Translations under genes and position numbers: made by a program | The notes under the pieces: generated by a model | Databases searched by the model: none | What the model saw: only the letters and a program-made list of their open reading frames with translations | What the model was told of the DNA's origin: nothing | Source: Spongiibacter nanhainus | GTDB taxonomy: Bacteria; Pseudomonadota; Gammaproteobacteria; Pseudomonadales; Spongiibacteraceae | Assembly (NCBI RefSeq): GCF_016132545.1 | Contig: NZ_CP066167.1 | Span: forward strand, 647,001 to 711,000 | DNA length: 64,000 bases | Direction of reading: 5' to 3' | Shown here: one piece after another, positions 8,701 to 15,870 of the stretch | Layout of the letters: every line of letters begins with the position of its first letter | Numbering within the stretch: the stretch's first letter is position 1

Positions 8701-10227
8701 CGGGGTATAGCTGAAAGTGCCGTCATTGTTGTAGGTCAGCGTGCCATTGCTCACATCGGTCAGCAGAGTAATGCTGGTGCCGTCGAGAGTGTTGTCCACA
8801 TCGCTATCATTGGCGAGAACGTCGAGTGTTGAGGTCCCACTGTCTTCGTCAATGGTTAAAGCATCATCCACCGCAACTGGGGCGTCGTTTACGGCTTCAA
8901 CCGTAATGCTGGCCGTTGCGGTATCAGAAGCGCCATTGGGGTCGGTCAGCGTATAAGTGAAGCTATCGCTGCCACTATATTCAGCGTCCGGAGTGTAGCT
9001 GAAAGTACCGTCGTTGTTGTAGGTCAGCGTGCCATTGCTCACATCGGTCAGCAGAGTAATGCTGGTGCCGTCGAGGGTGTTGTCGGAATCGCTGTCATTC
9101 GCCAGTACGTCCAATTCGGTAGTGACGTCTTCATTGACCGTGAACGTGTCATCTTCAGCTACCGGGGCGGTATTGATGATGTCTACCCGCATATTGATCG
9201 TCTGGGTGGCCGTACCACCATTGCCATCGCTAACGGTGACATCAAAGGTGTCAGAGCCGACATAATTTGTGGCGGGAGTGTACACAACTTTATCGGAGCT
9301 CCCTTCCAGGAATCGCACTTCACCACCGTTGGCTGTCGTTTGGCTGTCGAGAGCAAAAGTCAGGTCGTCGCCATCAGCATCCGAAGCGTTCAGTTGGATA
9401 ATGACGTCAGTATTCTCGTCTGTGGCCACCTCGCGATTGCCCTCTGCGTCACTGTCGTCGAAGACCGGTGCCTCGTTGGGTGCAGGGGTGATAGTAATAT
9501 TTACCGCTACGATATCCGTGCCGCCTCTGCCGTCGCTGACAGAAACAGTAAAGGTATCGCTGCCGCTGAAATCCGGGTTGGGCTCGTATTTGAACGTGCC
9601 GCTAATGGTTTGGGTGACGGTGCCGTTAGTGGGGCTGCTGGCGCTAAATACCAAATCGTCGCCATCGGCGTCGCTGGCGTTGACAGTAAATGTTACGTCG
9701 CCATTCTCAATGACCGTTTGCTCTGGAACGGACGCGAGGGTAGGCGCGTTATTTGGTGTCGGAGTATCGTCGTCATCGTCCCCATCACCGGGGTCGCCGC
9801 CATTGTTGTTGTCATCGTTGTTGTTATTGTTATCGTCATCATCGCTATCCGCGAGAGCGACAATGCCGGCAACAGCCAGAACCCCACCGCCAATAGCGAG
9901 CCAGGGCGAAATGCCGGAAGAACCGCCGCCGGTCTCATCGGCATAACTCTCGTAGGTTTGTTGTTCGACTTCGCTGCCAACATCAATCATTGCTGCGTTG
10001 GTCACGTCGACAATACCGCCCGCGGATGCGAGCTGAATCGCGGGCTGGTTATCGCTGTCGGAAAGTTCCTTTTCCTCCTTCTCGCGCTCTTTTTCGACTA
10101 AATCGGATTGTGACAGGTCGGTCTTAAGTTCCACCGCATCCATCAAGTTATCACTCAGCAGGGCTAAGTGGTCTGCAGCTTCCTGAGCAGAAATTGTATC
10201 CACTACAATTTGGGTGGTTCTTTTCAT
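5701..10227 (-). CDS. Giant Ig-like/VCBS/RTX surface protein, probable type I secretion substrate
   Basis: About 1508 residues. ATG at 10227 is preferred over 10239 because GGAG lies six bases before it. Domain order: a 105-residue charged leader; a hydrophobic segment around 105-126 (WLAIGGGVLAVAGIVALA); an Asp/Asn/Gly-rich linker; about nine tandem cadherin/Ig-like or VCBS domains with NDAPVA..D and DGTFTYTPDA..G.DSFTY signatures; then RTX nonapeptides such as GGDGDDTLIGGQGEDYLDGG and GGDGNDLLVGGDGDDD. The acidic C-terminus lacks cysteine, as expected of a type I secretion signal. Three Ig domains are near-identical in DNA. Family role: calcium-rigidified adhesin or surface-layer-like protein. 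No exporter genes adjoin it. The N-terminus matches that of the second giant gene in this window. Confidence 0.85.
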   Translation of the reverse strand: MKRTTQIVVDTISAQEAADHLALLSDNLMDAVELKTDLSQSDLVEKEREKEEKELSDSDNQPAIQLASAGGIVDVTNAAMIDVGSEVEQQTYESYADETGGGSSGISPWLAIGGGVLAVAGIVALADSDDDDNNNNNDDNNNGGDPGDGDDDDDTPTPNNAPTLASVPEQTVIENGDVTFTVNASDADGDDLVFSASSPTNGTVTQTISGTFKYEPNPDFSGSDTFTVSVSDGRGGTDIVAVNITITPAPNEAPVFDDSDAEGNREVATDENTDVIIQLNASDADGDDLTFALDSQTTANGGEVRFLEGSSDKVVYTPATNYVGSDTFDVTVSDGNGGTATQTINMRVDIINTAPVAEDDTFTVNEDVTTELDVLANDSDSDNTLDGTSITLLTDVSNGTLTYNNDGTFSYTPDAEYSGSDSFTYTLTDPNGASDTATASITVEAVNDAPVAVDDALTIDEDSGTSTLDVLANDSDVDNTLDGTSITLLTDVSNGTLTYNNDGTFSYTPDADFNGNDSFVYTLADSDGASDTATATITVEAVNDAPVAVDDALTIDEDSGASTLDVLANDSDVDNSLEGTNITLLTGVSNGTLVYNGDGTFDYIPDAEFSGSDSFTYTLTDPNGASDTATVSITVDAVNDAPVNTMPADQTSDKNTDLDIPGLSVADIDVGSGDITVTLEVSNGTLSVGGTATLTNNNTGSVTLFGSLAAVNSSLADVTYTPSTGFTGDDTLTVTTDDGGNTGAGGAQTDVDSITITVTDTAAIIAGNLTGSVTEDDPSNTASGNLTATDPDGGDEVFQAQTGTEGTYGSFDLGEDGSWTYTLDNTDPDTDALKEGQVAEDSFSIQTADGTTETVTVSVTGANDAPVAQNDEATVDEDNSVNISVIDNDEDPEGELANSTFAVETGPSNGEVTNNDDGTFTYTPDANFNGSDSFTYSITDPDGGVDTATVDITINPVADPIALAPQNYYLIDGSAPQTVSIDVENPDATGTLTYTVLDNPQFGSLTTSTSDNEYVYTPDAGFIGRDTIRVRVTNGESDPVFQVINIFVDEDIINGVILDAADEEQNGSSGDDRYYGVLGDSSDNDALNLTTFTTGDSIFASLGTDTLFLDISAHAGGLDDTDFAGTLSNLEILKLGQGDNLVSLGTNAEVAGIRTVIGNSGNDTLDVSDYTLSDEGVELVGGDGDDTLIGGQGEDYLDGGLGNDTLKGTDVNQDTFVISSGQDIVEDLNTNDILLVASGASVEATVLFDFIATGDTANEGSATILLGTASEVDLSLAGGPNGYTVEAGDTASSLTGSAFDDVLRGGIESDILDGGDGNDLLVGGDGDDDITAGDGLDIIGGLLGNDDITLNADAVLDEVHFRTGDGSDTVTGFEVTADGIFFLDGDGSNGSVAFTKDDSADGAAGTLFTAGDTDDYEEFAVAADFTANANGLSDAVALLDDPALTDDLLDALTSSATNTYLVVENATTSQVQILFDDDWSSAGDYEVVATFTDLADTSGLDVTNFGIY
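8303..9166 (-). repeat. Three tandem 288-bp Ig-domain repeats
   Basis: Unit borders marked by the NDAPVA codons recur at 8303, 8591 and 8879, exactly 288 bp (96 codons) apart; the outermost copy is one codon shorter. The copies are close to identical over long stretches, indicating recent duplication or gene conversion inside the adhesin gene. Confidence 0.88.
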
Positions 10228-10411
10228 GTGGCGCTCCATGTAACAGCGATTTTGATTCTGTAAGCGAGTTTATTAGGGAATTTAATAATCAAAGACTCAG
10301 TTTACGTTTTTTGTGCAGATATGGAAGTCAATAGCTGTGAAATTACCGAGAACGTGATTTGGGAGGAGGGCTGGCCCTCGCCGGTTAGGGCGGGGGCCAG
10401 GGGGGAAGGGC

Positions 10412-11773
10412 CTATTTAATCCAAATTTGCTTGGCGTTGACGAACTCCTTGATGCCGTGGGGGCCCAACTCCCGGCCATAGCCGGAGCGCTTGATGCCGC
10501 CACTGGGCAGTCTGGGGTCAGTTTTGACGATGCCGTTAATGGCGACCTGGCCACTTTCGATACGCAGCGCTAGCTGCTCCGCCAGTTCGGCGTTTTGCGT
10601 CCACACGCCGGCGCCAAGGCCATAGTCGGTCTCGTTGGCCAGTTGCAGCGCTTCCTCGGCGTCGGTGGCGCGGATCACCGCCATCACCGGGCCGAAGGTC
10701 TCTTCCCGAAAGGCGCACATCCCTTCTGTGACGTCGGTAAGCAGTGTCACCGGGTAGAAGTAGCCGGGGCCGTCGGGCAGCTCGCCGCCCAGCAGGCATT
10801 GGGCGCCGGCCTCAATCGTCTCGGTGACCTGGCGGTGAAGGTTGGTACGTAAATCCTCCCGGGCAATGGGGCCAATGTCGGTGTCGCCTTTGAGGGGGTC
10901 GCCGAGCTTGAGTTTGGCCAGCCGGCTTTGCACTTTCTCGATAAAGACATCGTAGACCGACTCTTCCACGATGACCCGCTTGGCGGCAATGCAGCTTTGG
11001 CCGGCATTGATGATGCGCGATAGCGTCGCGACATCGGCGGCGGTGTCCAGGTCGGCGTCGGCCAACACAATAAAAGGATCGGAGCCGCCCAATTCCATGA
11101 CCACGGGCTTGAGTACCGAGCCCGCCATACTGGCCACCTTGGCGCCGGCCCGGTCGGAGCCGGTGAAGGACACGGCGCTGATACGGGGGTCGCAAATGGC
11201 CTGTTCCACTTCTGGCGTGGCCAGAGGCAGGTTCACCATGATGTTGTCCGGCGCGCCGGCCTTTTGAAAGGCCTCAGCAATTGCTGAGGCGGTGCCCTGC
11301 ACGTGGGGGTCGTGCTTCATTACGCAGGTGTTGCCCGCCATTAGCGCCGGCGCCAAAAAGCGGAAAGCCAGCCATACCGGGGCGTTCCAGGGCAGTATGC
11401 CCAGTATGGTGCCCAGTGGTTGGTAGCACACATAGCTGAGTGAGGCATCGGAAGGGAGTTCCTCCCGGGCCAGGTAGGCTTCGGCGTGCTCGGCGTAGTA
11501 TTCGCTGCACCAGGCGCCTTTTTCCACTTCAGGGCCGCCTTCTTTAACGGGTTTACCCATCTCTTTGGCCATCAGTTCGGCCAGGCGGGGTTTGTCCGCT
11601 CGCAGTGCGGCGCCCACGGCGCGTAAGATTTCGGCCCGCTCGCTGATGGGCATAGCCTGCCAGGTGTCAAAGGCCCGGTAGGCGTCGCCAATACGTTCGT
11701 GCATTTGCTCGGAGTTGAGTGACGGCGTCTCAGAGAGAATCTCGCCGTCCATGGGGTTTCTTGCTATCAGCAT
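10412..11773 (-). CDS. doeC: Aldehyde dehydrogenase, probable aspartate-semialdehyde dehydrogenase of ectoine breakdown
   Basis: A 453-residue NAD(P)-dependent aldehyde dehydrogenase of the succinate-semialdehyde dehydrogenase (Sad/YneI) type. Visible catalytic residues are Asn130 in LPWNAP, the general base Glu227 in VMELGGSDP and the nucleophile Cys261 in NAGQSCIAAKR; the cofactor loop is FTGSDRAG near 203-210. By sequence alone it would be called a succinate-semialdehyde dehydrogenase. Its place as last gene of an operon with ectoine hydrolase, a deacetylase and a class III transaminase argues for the DoeC role, oxidising aspartate semialdehyde to aspartate. It starts 14 bp after doeA. Confidence 0.8.
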   Translation of the reverse strand: MLIARNPMDGEILSETPSLNSEQMHERIGDAYRAFDTWQAMPISERAEILRAVGAALRADKPRLAELMAKEMGKPVKEGGPEVEKGAWCSEYYAEHAEAYLAREELPSDASLSYVCYQPLGTILGILPWNAPVWLAFRFLAPALMAGNTCVMKHDPHVQGTASAIAEAFQKAGAPDNIMVNLPLATPEVEQAICDPRISAVSFTGSDRAGAKVASMAGSVLKPVVMELGGSDPFIVLADADLDTAADVATLSRIINAGQSCIAAKRVIVEESVYDVFIEKVQSRLAKLKLGDPLKGDTDIGPIAREDLRTNLHRQVTETIEAGAQCLLGGELPDGPGYFYPVTLLTDVTEGMCAFREETFGPVMAVIRATDAEEALQLANETDYGLGAGVWTQNAELAEQLALRIESGQVAINGIVKTDPRLPSGGIKRSGYGRELGPHGIKEFVNAKQIWIK

Positions 11774-11787
11774 GAAAATCTCCTCAG

Positions 11788-13065
11788 TTAACCGTGATCC
11801 CGCTGTTCGTCTTTGCCGCCGTCTTTGGGGGGCTTGTCGGCCGGGTTTTTGGTCTTGGTTTTCACACTATCCAATTTGACCGGTTTGCTGGCGGTCTCGC
11901 TGCTGTTGACCACAGTAAAGTCCCGGTCCAGGTTAAAGAAAGACTTACAGCCGTCTCCAGTGATGTAGATGGAGTCGGAAATACCCACGGTCTTATCTCC
12001 ATCCACGCCCCACATCCAGGGGATGATGTGGAAGGTCATGCCTTCCTGCAGCACCGTGGATTCACCCTGCTTGAGACTGACGATATAGCCCTCGTCCCAG
12101 CTCGGTGGGAAGGCAATGCCTATGGAATAGCCTGAGCGGGTAACCAGACGCGCATCGACATTGTTGTCGGAGATGATATTGCGAATCATGTTGTCGGCAT
12201 CGGACACTGTCATGCCGGGTTGGACGTTCTCGTGGACCATATCCAGGGCATGCTTCATACGTTCTTGGGCCTGGTGCATGGAATCGCTGAGGGGCCCGAT
12301 AGTGGCCGTGCGCATCATGCAGGTATGGTAGCGTCGGTAGCAGCCACCCACCTCGAGAAACACGTGATCGCCGGGTTGCACGGTGCGCCCTTCCCAGGTG
12401 GCGTGACCAATCATGGTACGGGGGCCGGAGGTGACATAGGGCATGACCGCCGGTGCTTCGCCACCGGCGCGGAACATGGCAGCACTGATTGCGGCACCGA
12501 TTTCGTTCTCGGTCACGCCGGCCTGGCAGGCTGCCAACCCTGCCTTCATGCCTTCTTCGGCTGCCCGAGCCGCCTTGTGCATGATCTCGATCTCAGCCTG
12601 GGATTTGCAGATACGCCCCTGCTCGACAATGCCGAAGCAGTCCAGCAGCTTGGCCTCTGTCAGCGTGGTGTGAATGCGGTCCTGTTGATAGGCCGGGAAA
12701 AAGTAGCTGTTCCGCTCATAGCCGATGCGCTTGTCGTCCAGGCCGAACTCCCGCAGTGCATCCACCAGCATCTGAATCGCATCCCCGGTGTCGGGGTAGG
12801 GGCGGGTGAGCTCCACCCAGGTACGGGCGTGGACATTGGATTCCTCCATGGCCCGGGTGATCATAAAGGGCTCTTGGTCCAGCGGGACCACCAGCGCCTG
12901 GAAGAAGGAGTAACCGGTTGTTTGGTAGTCGGTCAGGTACATAATGTTCTCCGGGTCGGAGATCACTATGGCATCCAGCCGGCGCTGGGCAATGCGGTCG
13001 CGCAGCTCAGTCAAGCGGCGCTGGTATTCCTCGAAAGGAAAGGTCATATCATCGCGCTGTTTCAT
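11788..13065 (-). CDS. doeA: Ectoine hydrolase
   Basis: A 425-residue creatinase/M24-fold hydrolase that opens the ectoine ring to N-acetyl-diaminobutyrate in the family. The N-terminal creatinase domain (1-155) includes YLTDYQTTGYS; the pita-bread domain follows (160-390). In true M24 metallopeptidases two aspartates hold metal in the blocks around 234-252. Here they are Glu238 (FLEVGG) and Cys249 (YHTCMMRT), fitting the metal-free creatinase-like mechanism of ectoine hydrolases. A Lys/Pro/Asp-rich tail (last 35 residues) looks disordered. The start ATG overlaps the doeD stop in an ATGA, with GGAGG just upstream, implying translational coupling. Confidence 0.88.
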   Translation of the reverse strand: MKQRDDMTFPFEEYQRRLTELRDRIAQRRLDAIVISDPENIMYLTDYQTTGYSFFQALVVPLDQEPFMITRAMEESNVHARTWVELTRPYPDTGDAIQMLVDALREFGLDDKRIGYERNSYFFPAYQQDRIHTTLTEAKLLDCFGIVEQGRICKSQAEIEIMHKAARAAEEGMKAGLAACQAGVTENEIGAAISAAMFRAGGEAPAVMPYVTSGPRTMIGHATWEGRTVQPGDHVFLEVGGCYRRYHTCMMRTATIGPLSDSMHQAQERMKHALDMVHENVQPGMTVSDADNMIRNIISDNNVDARLVTRSGYSIGIAFPPSWDEGYIVSLKQGESTVLQEGMTFHIIPWMWGVDGDKTVGISDSIYITGDGCKSFFNLDRDFTVVNSSETASKPVKLDSVKTKTKNPADKPPKDGGKDEQRDHG

Positions 13066-14333
13066 GCGGCCTCCATCACTTGGTGAGTGGTTTCGACCAG
13101 TGTGTCCAAGCCGAACTTGAGATCACTGTCGGGGATAGTCAGCGGAGGAATCAGTTTGACTACCCGACCGCCACTGCCGCAGGCAGACACCAGCAGGCCT
13201 TTCTCGAAGCATTTACTGACAATGGCTTTGGCCTTTTCGCCGCTGCCCACGTCGATGCCAATCATCATGCCCTTGCCGCGCACTTGAATGCTGGTATAGC
13301 GATCGCCCAGGGGGTCAACAGCTTCCCGCATCGTTGCCGTTTTGCGGGTTACATCCTGCATCAGCTCGTCGTTCTCGAAGTAGCTCAGCGCCTCGGTGCC
13401 GGCGACAAAAGAGAGGCCCTGTCCGCGGAAAGTGCCTGTGTGCTCGCCGGGGGACCAGTGCTTGTCGATCTCCGGCTTCACCAGGTTCATTGCCAGCGGC
13501 GTGCCGATGCCACCGATGCCCTTGGCCAGGCAGACGATATCGGGGTCGACACCCATATCGTCAAAGCTGAAGTAGGACCCGGTACGTCCACAGCCGGCCT
13601 GAATGTCGTCAAAGATCAACACCGCACCGACGTCTTTGGCCAGTTTGCTCAGCGCCTGAAGCCAGGCTTTACTGGCGACATTGACACCGCCTTCGGCCTG
13701 CACAGGTTCCACCAGGAAAGCAGCGGGGGGCAGCAGGCCACTGGAGCCATCCTCGTAGGCGGCGCGCAGCTCGTCGAGTCGCTCGATACCGCAGCCCAGC
13801 TTGCAGTCCCCGCACTTGGTCTCGCAGCCGAAGGGCAAGTGGCGCACGTGCTCAAGGGGAATGCCGGCAGCGCCGCGGAAGGCCTGATTTGACGTACAGG
13901 CCAAAGCCCCCAGAGTCATACCGTGAAAGCCGTGACTAAACGCCACGATTTCTCGGCGACCCGTGGCCCGGCGGGCAATTTTCAGCGCGGCTTCCACCGC
14001 ATTGGTACCGGTGGGGCCCATAAACTGCATTTTGTGGGGCATGTTGCGGGGCTCGAGAATGACCTTGGTAAAGCGCTCCATAAAGCGCCGCTTGGCGGTG
14101 GTGTGCAAATCCAGACTGTGCAGCACGCCATTGCTTTGGATGTAGTCGATCATGGCCTTCTTCATGCGCTCGTTGTTGTGGCCAAAGTTCAGTACCCCGG
14201 CGCCGGCAAAGAAGTCGACGTATTCCTTGCCGTTTTCATCGGTCTGTCGGGCATTCTCGGCTTTGTCGAACACCACCGGATAGACCCGGCAGTAGCCTCG
14301 GATTTCAGACTCGCGTTGCTCAAAAATACTCAT
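13062..14333 (-). CDS. doeD: Diaminobutyrate transaminase of ectoine breakdown (class III PLP)
   Basis: A 423-residue class III aminotransferase related to EctB. PLP-binding features are GPTGTNAVEAALKIAR (106-121), the SHGFHGMTLGAL block (133-144), Asp242-Asp243 in IFDDIQAGCGRTG and the Schiff-base Lys271 in CLAKGIGG. In the pathway it converts diaminobutyrate to aspartate semialdehyde. An oddity is four cysteines at 170, 174, 177 and 181 (C-x3-C-x2-C-x3-C), a spacing suggestive of a structural metal site. EctB (the biosynthetic counterpart) is the alternative, but no ectA or ectC is present and the neighbours are catabolic. The stop overlaps doeA by four bases. Confidence 0.83.
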   Translation of the reverse strand: MSIFEQRESEIRGYCRVYPVVFDKAENARQTDENGKEYVDFFAGAGVLNFGHNNERMKKAMIDYIQSNGVLHSLDLHTTAKRRFMERFTKVILEPRNMPHKMQFMGPTGTNAVEAALKIARRATGRREIVAFSHGFHGMTLGALACTSNQAFRGAAGIPLEHVRHLPFGCETKCGDCKLGCGIERLDELRAAYEDGSSGLLPPAAFLVEPVQAEGGVNVASKAWLQALSKLAKDVGAVLIFDDIQAGCGRTGSYFSFDDMGVDPDIVCLAKGIGGIGTPLAMNLVKPEIDKHWSPGEHTGTFRGQGLSFVAGTEALSYFENDELMQDVTRKTATMREAVDPLGDRYTSIQVRGKGMMIGIDVGSGEKAKAIVSKCFEKGLLVSACGSGGRVVKLIPPLTIPDSDLKFGLDTLVETTHQVMEAA

Positions 14334-14377
14334 ACTTCCTCCATAGCCTTGGATAGGCGTGGTGCTTCAGGTTTGGT

Positions 14378-15562
14378 TCAGGCCGATTCCGCGCTGGTGT
14401 CGAACGCCGGTGTGTGAATGCCGACCAGGCCGGCGTAAGCGCGACATACCATGGGAATCAAGCGATCGTTAAAGTCGTAGTGCGGGTTGTGGCAGGGCGC
14501 GTCGTGGCCCTGGCCATCGTCGGCACCAATTAGCGCGAACGCGCCGGGGACTTCACGCAGGTAATAGCTGAAATCCTCGGAGGCCATAATTGGTGTCGGC
14601 AGTTGGGTGTCGACGCTGTCGGCGCCGTAGAGCGTTTGCCACTGCTGGCGGAAACGCTGTGCCTGTTGCGGGTGGTTAATCGTGGCTTGGTAGCGCGGCT
14701 GGATGTCTACCTCGCACTCCAGGCCATAGCTGGCTGCGGTGTGCTGGGAAATTTCCCGGATCAGGGTGTTGAGTGTGTCGCGGGTCGTTTCGTTGGGCAC
14801 GCGAATACTGCCCCCTAAGATCGCCTCACTGGGGATCACGGTGGCGGCGCTGGGTGCCTCGATGGAGGTGACGCTCAACACCGCAGCCTGTTGAGGCGGC
14901 AGACGCCGGCTCACGGCCTGCTGTAGGGCGATGTTAATGGCGCAGGCACCCAGTACCGGGTCGCGGCACAATTCCGGCTGACTGGCGTGGCCACCTTTAC
15001 CAATGACCTTGATGGTAAAGGTGCCGTTGCCGCACATTACGATGCCGTCGGGGCACACCATCTTGCCGTAGGGGATAGCGGGCCAGTTGTGCCAGCCAAA
15101 GATTTCGTTAACGCCTTCCAGGGCGCCGTCGGCGATCATTTCCCGGGCGCCGTGGCCGCCTTCTTCAGCAGGTTGAAACAGCAGTGTTACCGGCCCCGGT
15201 AGCTCGTCCTCCCGCTGCTTAAGCCAGTGAGCTGTTGCCATCAACGTTGCGGTGTGGCCGTCATGGCCGCAGGCGTGCATGCAACCATCTACGGTTGAGC
15301 GCCAGTCTTTGTCGGTTTGCTCGCGGATTGGCAGGGCGTCGATGTCACCCCGCAGTGCAATGTGCTTGCCGGTGCCTCCGGGGTTGAGGGTTGCCACGGT
15401 GCCGGTGGAGGCACAAGGGCGCCAGCGTATAGCGTGCTTGTTGAGATAGTCGCGTATTGTCTCCGCTGTGCGCTGTTCCTGCCAGCCGAGTTCAGGGTAA
15501 GTATGGAGCTGGCGGCGCAGTGTGATCGCCGAGTCCACAATGTCTTGCCATTGCGCGGGCAT
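14378..15562 (-). CDS. doeB2: N-acetyl-diaminobutyrate deacetylase, M20 amidohydrolase type
   Basis: A 394-residue M20/amidohydrolase. Metal-binding motifs are HIALRGDIDALPI (near 69-81), HACGHDGHTATL (near 96-107), QPAEEGGHGAR and a C-terminal HNPHYDFND. Such enzymes hydrolyse N-acyl amino acids. In the context of doeDAC this should be the DoeB2-type enzyme removing acetate from N-acetyl-2,4-diaminobutyrate after ectoine ring opening. The classical DoeB belongs to a different (AstE/aspartoacylase) family and is not in this window. It is the first gene of the operon, 44 bp before doeD. No EnuR-type MocR regulator lies alongside. Confidence 0.8.
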   Translation of the reverse strand: MPAQWQDIVDSAITLRRQLHTYPELGWQEQRTAETIRDYLNKHAIRWRPCASTGTVATLNPGGTGKHIALRGDIDALPIREQTDKDWRSTVDGCMHACGHDGHTATLMATAHWLKQREDELPGPVTLLFQPAEEGGHGAREMIADGALEGVNEIFGWHNWPAIPYGKMVCPDGIVMCGNGTFTIKVIGKGGHASQPELCRDPVLGACAINIALQQAVSRRLPPQQAAVLSVTSIEAPSAATVIPSEAILGGSIRVPNETTRDTLNTLIREISQHTAASYGLECEVDIQPRYQATINHPQQAQRFRQQWQTLYGADSVDTQLPTPIMASEDFSYYLREVPGAFALIGADDGQGHDAPCHNPHYDFNDRLIPMVCRAYAGLVGIHTPAFDTSAESA

Positions 15563-15870
15563 GATCCCCCTTGTTGTTAATGTCGTTTGCGGTTTGTGCG
15601 AGGCGCCCCGAGATCAGGGAGCGGTCGCGGTGTGTGCTCATGCCTGTCTAGTGTTCTACAGACTAGACGATGAGCAAGGGTTGTTCCAATAACTTGTTTT
15701 CCCTTTGTGTGACAGGTAAATCCAGCTTATGTTCTCTATTTTCTGCACCTTTGTGGTGCGTTTTGACCGCGCAGACGCCAATTGGGCCACCCCGTAGGGC
15801 AATCAGGCCGGTAAAACGGCCGGCACAAACTCTGCATGACCTACACTACGCTCACAACCAGAGGGATGTC
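15563..15870. other. Divergent promoter region between doeB2 and ggpPS
   Basis: 308 bp between divergent osmolyte genes, so it must hold both promoters. The ggpPS frame is open back to 15670, but that extension has no family-like sequence. A weak -24/-12-like string (CGGCACAAACTCTGCA, 15821-15836) is present. I could not place a convincing sigma-70 pair. Confidence 0.5.

Noticed and set aside
9269-10101. Long plus-strand frames (225 and 253 codons) opposite the first adhesin
   Set aside because: Repetitive Asp/Thr/Gly codons on the minus strand leave long stop-free antisense frames; products are low-complexity Val/Ile/Ser strings.
12220-13892. Plus-strand frames of 270-288 codons across doeA and doeD
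   Set aside because: They lie wholly opposite convincing enzyme genes and carry no recognisable domain.
13062-14333. Calling the class III transaminase EctB (ectoine synthesis)
   Set aside because: No ectA or ectC is present; the three partners in the operon are catabolic, so DoeD fits better.
15821-15836. Sigma-54-like string CGGCACAAACTCTGCA before ggpPS
   Set aside because: GG-N10-GC spacing is right, but the flanking T of TGG and the first T of TTGC are both changed, so it is weaker than the four sites at 52-59 kb.
15670-15870. N-terminal extension of ggpPS to an ATG at 15670
   Set aside because: The added 67 residues resemble no domain, while ATG 15871 has AGAGGG upstream and starts directly at the HAD motif.
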